From contig JALVCM010000505.1 in NCBI GenBank assembly GCA_027010005.1, positions 1 through 6,597 on the forward strand: DNA of 6,597 nucleotides, given 5' to 3'. Of the stretch, positions 1 to 5,592 are shown piece after piece (the stretch's first letter is position 1; every line of letters begins with the position of its first letter). A model generated the notes under the pieces. That model saw nothing but the letters and a program-made list of their open reading frames with translations, did no database searches and was not told the origin of the DNA. This DNA is from Thiohalobacter sp. GTDB taxonomy: Bacteria > Pseudomonadota > Gammaproteobacteria > DSM-19610. Made by a program: the position numbers and the translations under genes.

Positions 1-1121
1 GCCGTCATGCCGGCAATACGCGCCTGCAAGCGGGCAAGGCGCTGTTTCTTGACCTCGTGCGGGACATCATCCGGGAACTCGGCGGCCAGTGTGCCAGGGC
101 GCCGGCTGTAAATAAAACTGTAGGAGTTGTCGAAACCGATTTCCGCAATCAGGTTCATGGTTGCCTCAAAATCGGCATCACTCTCACCGGGAAACCCGAT
201 AATAAAATCCGAGGACAGGCTGATATCCGGCCGTACTTCCCGCAGGCGCCGGATCCTTGACTTGTACTCCAGCGCTGTATGATTGCGTTTCATGGCCGCC
301 AGGATACGGTCCGAACCACTCTGTACCGGCAGGTGCAGATGACTGACCAGTTCGGGGATCTCGGCATAGACATTGATCAGGCTGTCACTCATTTCCTGTG
401 GATGCGAGGTGGTGTAGCGAATGCGGTCAATCCCCTCGATGGCCGCGATGTAGGTAATCAGCAGCGCCAGGTCGGCCAGTGAACCGTCGTCCATGATACC
501 GCGATAGGCATTGACGTTCTGCCCCAGCAGGTTGATTTCACGCACACCCTTGCCGGCCAGTGCCACGGCTTCCGCGATAATGTCATCGAAGGGTCGGCTG
601 ACTTCTTCACCCCGCGTATAGGGCACGACACAGAAAGTACAGTATTTGCTGCAGCCCTCCATCACGGACAGGAACGCCGTCGGACCGTCGACACGCGGTT
701 CGGGCAGACTGTCGAACTTCTCGATTTCCGGGAAGGACACATCCACCACAGCACTGTGTTTTGCACGTACTTCACTGATCATGGCCGGCAGACGGTGCAG
801 GGTCTGCGGGCCAAACACCAGGTCAACAAAGGGTGCACGGTTACGGATGGCCTCACCTTCCTGGCTGGCCACGCAACCGCCAACCCCGATCAAAAGTTCG
901 GGGCGCTGCTCTTTCAGTTCACGCCACTGGCCAAGCTGGGAAAACACTTTCTCCTGTGCCTTCTCGCGGATCGAGCAGGTATTGAGCAACAGCACGTCGG
1001 CTTCCTCGGCCGACTGCGCCAGTTCCAGACCATGGGCATCCGCCAGTACGTCCGCCATTTTTGCGGAGTCGTACTCGTTCATCTGACAACCATGGGTCTT
1101 TATAAAAACTTTTCCGCTCAT
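1..1121 (-). CDS. miaB: tRNA-2-methylthio-N6-dimethylallyladenosine synthase MiaB (3' part cut off by the window edge)
   Basis: This is a radical SAM methylthiotransferase that adds a 2-methylthio group to N6-isopentenyladenosine at position 37 of tRNAs reading UNN codons; it acts in the cytoplasm. My reverse-strand translation gives 373 codons with no stop and follows E. coli MiaB closely. The N-terminal MTTase domain has [12 protein letters not shown], and the cysteines of its auxiliary [4Fe-4S] cluster are Cys12, Cys49 ([14 protein letters not shown]) and Cys83 ([11 protein letters not shown]). The radical SAM motif C-S-K-Y-C-T-F-C supplies Cys157, Cys161 and Cys164. Later landmarks are [30 protein letters not shown] and [12 protein letters not shown]. 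The end of the radical SAM domain and the C-terminal TRAM domain, roughly 70 to 100 residues, lie outside the window. The ATG at 1121 gives the usual N-terminus; two ATGs just upstream are out of frame. Its Shine-Dalgarno is weak (GATGAG). The gene is co-directional with rnpB upstream. Confidence 0.98.
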   Translation of the reverse strand, partial: MSGKVFIKTHGCQMNEYDSAKMADVLADAHGLELAQSAEEADVLLLNTCSIREKAQEKVFSQLGQWRELKEQRPELLIGVGGCVASQEGEAIRNRAPFVDLVFGPQTLHRLPAMISEVRAKHSAVVDVSFPEIEKFDSLPEPRVDGPTAFLSVMEGCSKYCTFCVVPYTRGEEVSRPFDDIIAEAVALAGKGVREINLLGQNVNAYRGIMDDGSLADLALLITYIAAIEGIDRIRYTTSHPQEMSDSLINVYAEIPELVSHLHLPVQSGSDRILAAMKRNHTALEYKSRIRRLREVRPDISLSSDFIIGFPGESDADFEATMNLIAEIGFDNSYSFIYSRRPGTLAAEFPDDVPHEVKKQRLARLQARIAGMT

Positions 1122-1141
1122 GCACTCATCGTTTCATTTTC

Positions 1142-1210
1142 CGTCATACCGGCGCAGGCCGGAATCCATGGCCTTCAGTGTACTGGATGCCGGCCTGCGC
1201 CGGCATGACG
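1142..1210. repeat. REP-like imperfect palindrome (interspersed repeat) between rnpB and miaB
   Basis: Two 27-nt arms at 1142-1168 and 1184-1210 are inverted copies matching at 25 of 27 positions, separated by 15 nt. Each arm runs CGTCAT, then a GC-rich core (CCGGCGCAGGCCGG), then a TCCA end. This is the layout of the widespread proteobacterial CGTCATTCCCGC...GGAATCCA repeat class. Read as protein on the plus strand, the left arm gives V-I-P-A-Q-A-G-I-H, a peptide often seen in spurious ORFs over such repeats. Transcribed in either direction it would fold into a long hairpin. It sits 18 nt past the 3' helix strand of rnpB and 20 nt ahead of the miaB start. No T-run follows the hairpin on either strand, so it is not a standard intrinsic terminator. 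Assigning it to this repeat family is recognition from memory; other genomic copies cannot be seen here. Confidence 0.85.
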
Positions 1211-1228
1211 AATTCCAAAAATTTAAAT

Positions 1229-1572
1229 GAAGCCGGCCTGTAAGCCGGGTTCTGTCGAGGACAACCATTCATCTGGGCCACACGTCACCGTGCGCCTCAA
1301 GCGACCTACCCGGGAACGACGCGGGCCACGCCAGTGTTCCCCTATTTGGTCTTGCTCCGGGTGGGGTTTACCCTGCCACGACTGTTACCAGCCGCGCGGT
1401 GCGCTCTTACCGCACCTTTTCACCCTTACCTGTGCCCGAAGGCCATCGGCGGTATGTTTTCTGCGGCACTTTCCGTAGGCTTTCGCCTCCCAGGCGTTAC
1501 CTGGCACCCTGCCCTGTGGAGCCCGGACTTTCCTCCCTGGCGAAACGCCACAGCGGTTGTCCGGCCGGCTTC
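1229..1572 (-). ncRNA. rnpB: RNase P RNA, bacterial type A (M1 RNA)
   Basis: This is the catalytic RNA of ribonuclease P, which with the protein RnpA cleaves the 5' leader from precursor tRNAs. The ends pair as a perfect 10-bp P1 helix: GAAGCCGGCC (complement of 1563-1572) with GGCCGGCTTC (complement of 1229-1238). Conserved core elements are all present on the minus strand: GGAGGAAAGTCCGGGCTCC (complement of 1518-1536), AGGTAACGCCTGGG, GGTAAGGGTGAAA, GGTGCGGTAAGAGCGCACC, the GGTAAA of the L15 loop that binds the tRNA CCA end (complement of 1367-1372), CCGGAGCAAGACCAAATAGG, and ACAGAA (complement of 1250-1255) that closes P4. P18 is capped by a GUGA tetraloop (1281-1292). P3 is a short TGGCG-AAA-type hairpin (1538-1550) and P12 is short, both smaller than in E. 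coli. The P1-to-P1 length is 344 nt; the mature 3' end probably extends a few nucleotides further, towards 1225. Confidence 0.97.
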
Positions 1573-1607
1573 GGGGCGATTATAGGGGATATGGACCAGA
1601 TACGCAG
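1573..1607 (-). promoter_or_regulatory. rnpB promoter with consensus -10 box
   Basis: On the minus strand a perfect TATAAT (complement of 1579-1584) is followed by six bases and then the G at 1572 that begins the P1 helix of RNase P RNA. That is the expected distance for a sigma-70 transcription start at the mature 5' end. No convincing -35 box is seen 16 to 18 bp upstream (CTGCGT at the 17-bp position), so the -35 end of this interval is a placement by spacing only. Confidence 0.75.
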
Positions 1608-1676
1608 GAAAAACCGGGCAATTCCACGGGAATGGGGCTGCTGGCCACCCTGCAAGACCCCGGACGGTGGCACAGG

Positions 1677-2174
1677 TCAGCGCCTGGCACCGGCGGTATT
1701 CACCCGCCGGTATGTCATCTTGCCCAGCCATTTGTTCAACGGGTTATTCCGGTCCAGGAAGATCAGGCAGGGCTGGCGACGTGCCCCCATGTTTTTACGC
1801 AGCTTGAGCAGGCCCCGGTGCTTCGGGTCTATCGACAGGCCACGTTTCACGGCCTCGCAGGCACGCTTGCGATGGCGCAACTTCAGTTCGGCAAGTGCCA
1901 GGTTCTGGAAGACTGTGGCATCGATATTTTCCCGGGTCGACGCATGGCGGCACAGATTCAGGCCGCTGACATCCCCGCTGTACACCAGCGACACCCCGTG
2001 CCACGACTTGTAGCACTGAAGGTGTACATCATCACGGTTGCACTTGTGTTCGGCCTGTGAAAAATGTCGTGTGGCGGTACGCCACTGCTTCTTGCGGAAA
2101 AAGGCAATGCCCAGCTCATACTCATCCCGGGCACGACGCTCCCGGGTCTTTGTTATAGATGATGTCACAGCCAT
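1677..2174 (-). CDS. Small basic TPR-like protein of unknown function
   Basis: I do not recognise a named family for this 165-residue protein. It looks like a short helical tetratricopeptide-repeat protein. Residues 18-51 (Y19, L21, G22, A24, W31, A34, F38, A41) and 86-118 (N91, A93, L97, A105, G112, ending D-P) fit the TPR spacing of small and large residues; residues 52-80 are a degenerate repeat. The C-terminal part (131-156) is not TPR and holds a distinctive L-D-R-N-N-P-L-N-K-W-L-G-K stretch followed by basic residues. Both ends are rich in Arg and Lys, and there is no signal peptide or membrane segment, so it is probably cytoplasmic. The ATG at 2174 has a good Shine-Dalgarno, GGGAGG (complement of 2179-2184), 4 nt upstream. 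The gene lies 48 nt after pgi on the same strand and 104 nt before rnpB, so it may be read through from zwf-pgi. TPR proteins usually mediate protein contacts; the partner is unknown. Confidence 0.8.
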   Translation of the reverse strand: MAVTSSITKTRERRARDEYELGIAFFRKKQWRTATRHFSQAEHKCNRDDVHLQCYKSWHGVSLVYSGDVSGLNLCRHASTRENIDATVFQNLALAELKLRHRKRACEAVKRGLSIDPKHRGLLKLRKNMGARRQPCLIFLDRNNPLNKWLGKMTYRRVNTAGARR

Positions 2175-2200
2175 AACGCCTCCCTGTCTGTTTGTATTCC

Positions 2201-2217
2201 CGGCGAATCCTTCGCCG
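2201..2217. repeat. Short stem-loop in the pgi downstream gap
   Basis: A perfect 7-bp inverted repeat, CGGCGAA at 2201-2207 and TTCGCCG at 2211-2217, with a 3-nt loop, lies 5 bp beyond the pgi stop codon on the minus strand. It is not followed by a T-run in that direction, so it is more likely a weak attenuator or an mRNA 3'-end stabiliser than a full terminator. It separates pgi from the TPR-like gene. Confidence 0.5.
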
Positions 2218-2222
2218 ACTCC

Positions 2223-3869
2223 TCACCAGACCTTGCCTCGCTGCAGATAAAAACTCAGCAAGCCCCGGGTCGAGCTGTCATGATGACCTGCAATCCTGCC
2301 TTCGTCCAGTTCCTTCTGCACAACCTGTGCAAGCTGTTTCCCCAGCTCCACACCCCACTGGTCAAACGAATTGATCTGCCAGACAATGCCCTGCACAAAC
2401 ACCTTGTGCTCATACATGACCACCAGCATGCCCAGCACTTCCGGGGTCAGTTTTGGATAAATAATCGAATTGGTCGGCTCATTGCCGGGGAATATCTTGT
2501 GCGGCAGCAAGCTGGTGATTTCTTCTTCAGACAGGCCCTGGGCTTCCAGTTCGGCACGTGCCTCTGCTTCGGTTCTGCCCCGCATCAACGCCTCGGTCTG
2601 GGCGATAAAGTTCGAGAACAGGATCTTCTGCTGCGTATCCAGTGCGTGGTGCGCAGTTACCCCGGTAAGAAAATCCGCCGGCACCAGCAGGGTCCCCTGG
2701 TGAATCAACTGAAAAAAGGCATGCTGGCCGTTGGTACCCGGCTCACCCCAGATGATGGGCCCGGTACGGTAGTCGACCACCTCTCCGTTACGGGTAATGC
2801 GCTTGCCGTTACTTTCCATGTCGCACTGCTGCAGGTAGGCCGGCAGCCGGTGCAAATGTTCATCGTAGGGGAAAATGGCATGACTGTCGGCATCAAAAAA
2901 GTTGTGGTACCAGATACCCAGCATGGCGAGTATGACCGGGATATTTTCCTTCAGGGGGGTATGACGGAAGTGCTTGTCCATCTCGTGGGCACCGTCCAGC
3001 ATCTGCTCGAAAGCATCCATGCCAATGTAGAGCGCAATCGATAACCCGATCGCTGACCACAATGAATAACGCCCGCCAACCCAGTCCCAGAATACGAACA
3101 TATTCTGCGGGTCGATACCGAACGCCGTCACCTCCCGGGTATTGGTCGACATGGCGACAAAATGCTTTGCGACTGCACTCTCGTCGGCTGCCCTGTCCAG
3201 CAGCCAGCGCCGCGCCTGGTGCGCATTGGTCAGCGTCTCCTGGGTGGTAAAGGTCTTCGATGCCACCAGAAACAAGGTTGTTTCCGGGTCCAGCCCGGCC
3301 AGTGTATCAGTGATCTGACTGCCATCCACGTTGGACACAAAATGCACCCTGAGCAGGCCACCGTAAGGCTTCAAGGCACCGGTCGCCATGACCGGTCCCA
3401 GATCAGACCCGCCGATACCGATATTGACAACATCCGTTATCGCTTTCCCGCTATAGCCCTTCCATTGACCGCTGCGCACCGACTCCGTGAAGTCACGCAT
3501 CTGTTCCAGAACGCGGTTCACGTCGGGCATGACATCTTTGCCATCGACACAGACCGGGGTATTGGAGCGGTTACGCAGTGCAGTGTGTAACACCGCACGG
3601 TTTTCGGTGAAGTTGATCCGCTCACCGCTAAACATGCGCTCGATCCATTGCGGAAGATCACTCTGCTCGGCCAGCTGAATCAGTAACTCAATACTCCTGT
3701 CGGTGATACGGTTCTTCGAGTAATCCACCAGCAAGTCACAGCAGCGCAGGGTATAGCGGTCGAAACGACCGGGGTCTTCCTCGAACAGCTGGCGCATATG
3801 CAGCTCGCCAATTTCATCAAAGTGTGCCCGGAGTGCCTTCCAGGCCGGTTTTTCTGTCAATCGAGTCAT
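2223..3869 (-). CDS. pgi: Glucose-6-phosphate isomerase
   Basis: This cytoplasmic enzyme interconverts glucose-6-phosphate and fructose-6-phosphate in glycolysis and gluconeogenesis. The protein has 548 residues, essentially the length of E. coli Pgi (549), and consists of the two SIS-fold domains of the family. Visible motifs are [11 protein letters not shown] (149-159) and SKTFTTQET (204-212), both of the phosphosugar-binding region, the first PGI signature [14 protein letters not shown] (262-275), and the second signature around [10 protein letters not shown] (502-511). The catalytic residues align as Glu352 (in CDMESNGK), His383 (in NGQHAFF) and Lys511, each three positions below the E. 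coli numbering. The ATG at 3869 is preceded by an in-frame TAA, which fixes the start within a few codons, but its Shine-Dalgarno is poor (A-rich GAAAACCTG). The gene begins 44 nt after zwf and is probably co-transcribed with it. Nothing suggests damage or transfer. Confidence 0.98.
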   Translation of the reverse strand: MTRLTEKPAWKALRAHFDEIGELHMRQLFEEDPGRFDRYTLRCCDLLVDYSKNRITDRSIELLIQLAEQSDLPQWIERMFSGERINFTENRAVLHTALRNRSNTPVCVDGKDVMPDVNRVLEQMRDFTESVRSGQWKGYSGKAITDVVNIGIGGSDLGPVMATGALKPYGGLLRVHFVSNVDGSQITDTLAGLDPETTLFLVASKTFTTQETLTNAHQARRWLLDRAADESAVAKHFVAMSTNTREVTAFGIDPQNMFVFWDWVGGRYSLWSAIGLSIALYIGMDAFEQMLDGAHEMDKHFRHTPLKENIPVILAMLGIWYHNFFDADSHAIFPYDEHLHRLPAYLQQCDMESNGKRITRNGEVVDYRTGPIIWGEPGTNGQHAFFQLIHQGTLLVPADFLTGVTAHHALDTQQKILFSNFIAQTEALMRGRTEAEARAELEAQGLSEEEITSLLPHKIFPGNEPTNSIIYPKLTPEVLGMLVVMYEHKVFVQGIVWQINSFDQWGVELGKQLAQVVQKELDEGRIAGHHDSSTRGLLSFYLQRGKVW

Positions 3870-3913
3870 CAGGTTTTCTTTTTATCCTGTCAATCAAAAA
3901 ATGAATCCGGGCA

Positions 3914-5395
3914 TCAGGTGATATCTTCACCATCACCATCCAGCGTATTGCGCCAGTACTGATCCTGGCGTAAAAACAGTCGATTGGCCTCCGGGGGGCC
4001 CCAGCTGCCCGCGTTGTAACCGGTAATATAGTCACGCTCGACCGACCAGACCTTGAGAATGGGGTCGACCACTTTCCACGCCCAGCTGACCTCGTCGTAG
4101 CGCAGAAACAGTGAGTGATCACCCTCGATCACGTCCAGCAGCAGCGCCTCGTAGGCATCCAGCTGATCGGGGTTAATGCCACAGTAACTGGCGTCCAGGC
4201 GTGTGGTCTCGGTGCGCATTTCCAGGCCGGTCTGCTTGACCTGCATTTCCATACGGATGCATTCATTGGGCTGCAGGTTCATGAGAATCCAGTTGGGTTC
4301 GAGCTGCTCGATCCGGGTTTCCCGAAACAGTTGCTGTGGCGGGTGCTTGAAACGGATCGCCACCATTGAGTTTCCTTTTGCCATGCGCTTGCCGGTGCGC
4401 AGGAAGAATGGCACATTGCGCCAGCGCCAGTTATCGATAAACAGTTTCAGTGCCGCGTAGGTTTCTGTCACGCTGTGTTCCGGAACATCCGGCTCTTCGA
4501 GGTAGCCCGGAACCTTTTTGCCATTTACCGTACCGGCCGTATATTGTGCACGTACAGCGTGTGCATTCACGGCACTTTGCGGAATCGGCCGGATGGAGCG
4601 CAGTACCTTGACCTTCTCGTCACGTAACGACTCGGCATCCAGGTTGGCCGGGGGTTCCATTGCCACCAGCGTCAACACCTGCAACAGGTGACTCTGGATC
4701 ATGTCACGCAGGGCGCCTGCACCGTCGTAATAGCCCGCACGCCCTTCAGTGCCGAGGGATTCGGAATGGGTGATCTGTACGTGGTCGATATAATTACGGT
4801 TCCATAACGGTTCCAGCATCAGGTTGGCGAAGCGGAACACGAGGACATTCTGAACCGTACCCTTACCGAGATAGTGGTCGATGCGGTAGATCTGGGACTC
4901 ATTGAAGTCACGGCTCAGGCCATGGTTGAGGCTTTCCGCACTCTCCAGGTCGTAACCAAACGGCTTTTCGATCACCAGCCTGCGCCAGCCGCCCTTTTCA
5001 TCAGCCAGACCGCACTCGCCAAGCCGATGACTGACCCTGCCGAAATCGGCGGGTCGTATCGCCATATAGAAAACAATATTGGGGGAAAAGCCGCTGTCAC
5101 CCAGCAGCCTGTCACGCAATGCCGGGTAGGCGGCTTCATCCGCCAGGTCACCCCGGCAAAAATGGAAGCGGGCCAGAAAGCGTTCCAGCACCTCCGGCAG
5201 TGTTTGTTTATCCGCCAGCCAGTCACGCACCTGGGCACGCCAGGTCTCGTCATCCCAGTCACGGCGCCCGAAACCGACCACTTTCATCCCTTCCATCAAA
5301 CGTCCGGCGGCATCCAGGTGATATAGCGCCGGAATCAGTTTGACGCGCGACAGGTTGCCGGTCGCGCCGAATATCACATAGGTACAGTCTTCCAT
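3914..5395 (-). CDS. zwf: Glucose-6-phosphate 1-dehydrogenase
   Basis: This enzyme oxidises glucose-6-phosphate to 6-phosphogluconolactone with reduction of NADP(+) or NAD(+), the entry step of the oxidative pentose phosphate and Entner-Doudoroff pathways. The 493-residue protein matches the family length. The N-terminal Rossmann domain opens with VIFGATGNLSRVKLIPALY (7-25); E. coli-type enzymes have Asp rather than Asn in this loop. VIEKPFG (141-147) and the signature R-I-D-H-Y-L-G-K (171-178) form the substrate site. By alignment with the Leuconostoc enzyme, His236 in DMIQSHLLQ is the catalytic base, with Asp173 and His174 assisting. FLRTGKRM (331-338) provides Lys336 near the substrate. 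The ATG at 5395 has an AGGA Shine-Dalgarno (complement of 5400-5403) 4 nt upstream. The gene heads a probable zwf-pgi operon and is divergent from glgA. No 6-phosphogluconolactonase gene (pgl) is visible in the window. The coenzyme preference cannot be told from sequence alone. Confidence 0.97.
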   Translation of the reverse strand: MEDCTYVIFGATGNLSRVKLIPALYHLDAAGRLMEGMKVVGFGRRDWDDETWRAQVRDWLADKQTLPEVLERFLARFHFCRGDLADEAAYPALRDRLLGDSGFSPNIVFYMAIRPADFGRVSHRLGECGLADEKGGWRRLVIEKPFGYDLESAESLNHGLSRDFNESQIYRIDHYLGKGTVQNVLVFRFANLMLEPLWNRNYIDHVQITHSESLGTEGRAGYYDGAGALRDMIQSHLLQVLTLVAMEPPANLDAESLRDEKVKVLRSIRPIPQSAVNAHAVRAQYTAGTVNGKKVPGYLEEPDVPEHSVTETYAALKLFIDNWRWRNVPFFLRTGKRMAKGNSMVAIRFKHPPQQLFRETRIEQLEPNWILMNLQPNECIRMEMQVKQTGLEMRTETTRLDASYCGINPDQLDAYEALLLDVIEGDHSLFLRYDEVSWAWKVVDPILKVWSVERDYITGYNAGSWGPPEANRLFLRQDQYWRNTLDGDGEDIT

Positions 5396-5420
5396 GTTGT
5401 CCTGTTAACCTTTTTTCAGG

Positions 5421-5436
5421 CCCTGTACTCACAGGG
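5421..5436. promoter_or_regulatory. Perfect 16-bp palindrome close upstream of zwf
   Basis: CCCTGT and ACAGGG arms (5421-5426 and 5431-5436) flank a 4-nt centre, 26 to 41 nt upstream of the zwf start codon. It could be a small operator overlapping the zwf promoter or leader, or a hairpin in the zwf 5' UTR. It differs from the HexR operator pattern known at zwf in some gammaproteobacteria (TGTARTTWAYTACA-like) and from LexA boxes (CTGT and ACAG eight bases apart). The binding factor is unknown. Confidence 0.45.
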
Positions 5437-5444
5437 CGTATCCA

Positions 5445-5472
5445 TTCCGGTACGGCTGTCCAGGTACCGGAA
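5445..5472. promoter_or_regulatory. 28-bp dyad in the zwf/glgA divergent region
   Basis: TTCCGGTAC (5445-5453) and GTACCGGAA (5464-5472) form a perfect 9-bp inverted repeat with a 10-bp spacer. The half-site centres are 19 bp apart, about two helical turns, which suits a dimeric DNA-binding protein; transcribed from a zwf promoter further upstream it would also fold as a hairpin. It lies 50 to 77 bp upstream of the zwf start and 121 to 148 bp upstream of the glgA start. No regulator is identified. Confidence 0.5.
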
Positions 5473-5550
5473 ACCCGCCAGATTACTGCCGTAAACAATA
5501 GTCACACCGACAGCCACACGCTGCAACTGCCGCACTGTGCCACCTTGCGC

Positions 5551-5556
5551 TAGAAT
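5551..5556 (+). promoter_or_regulatory. Candidate -10 box for glgA
   Basis: TAGAAT matches TATAAT at five of six positions and sits 36 nt upstream of the glgA ATG, which would leave a leader of about 30 nt. No good -35 box is seen 16 to 18 bp further upstream, so the promoter may need an activator. The assignment rests on the hexamer and its location only. Confidence 0.35.
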
Positions 5557-5592
5557 ACGCTTCCCGTCACCCGAGACCTGTGTCCCTTGCTC

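Noticed and set aside
756..1208. Plus-strand open frame of 150 codons antisense to miaB, ending in the repeat.
   Set aside because: It lies opposite the clearly conserved miaB, and its tail encodes the V-I-P-A-Q-A-G-I-H peptide typical of spurious frames over REP-like repeats.
1227..1585. Several plus-strand open frames and one minus-strand frame across rnpB.
   Set aside because: The stretch is fully explained by RNase P RNA; these frames are by-products of a GC-rich structured RNA gene.
1609..1633. Possible intrinsic terminator after the TPR-like gene: ATTCC-N3-GGAAT hairpin and a five-T run on the minus strand.
   Set aside because: The stem is only 5 bp and the T-run starts 7 nt after it, too far for a standard intrinsic terminator.
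1557..2060. Plus-strand open frame of 167 codons antisense to the TPR-like gene.
   Set aside because: It starts inside rnpB and shows no recognisable domain, while the opposite strand has a good ribosome binding site and TPR spacing.
2280..3044. Long plus-strand open frame (254 codons) antisense to pgi.
   Set aside because: The minus strand encodes a complete Pgi with all catalytic residues; the antisense frame is a codon-bias shadow.
3865..3893. Consensus TTGACA (minus strand, complement of 3888-3893) as an internal pgi promoter.
   Set aside because: At 17-bp spacing the -10 position would be GATGAC, a poor match lying over the pgi start codon.
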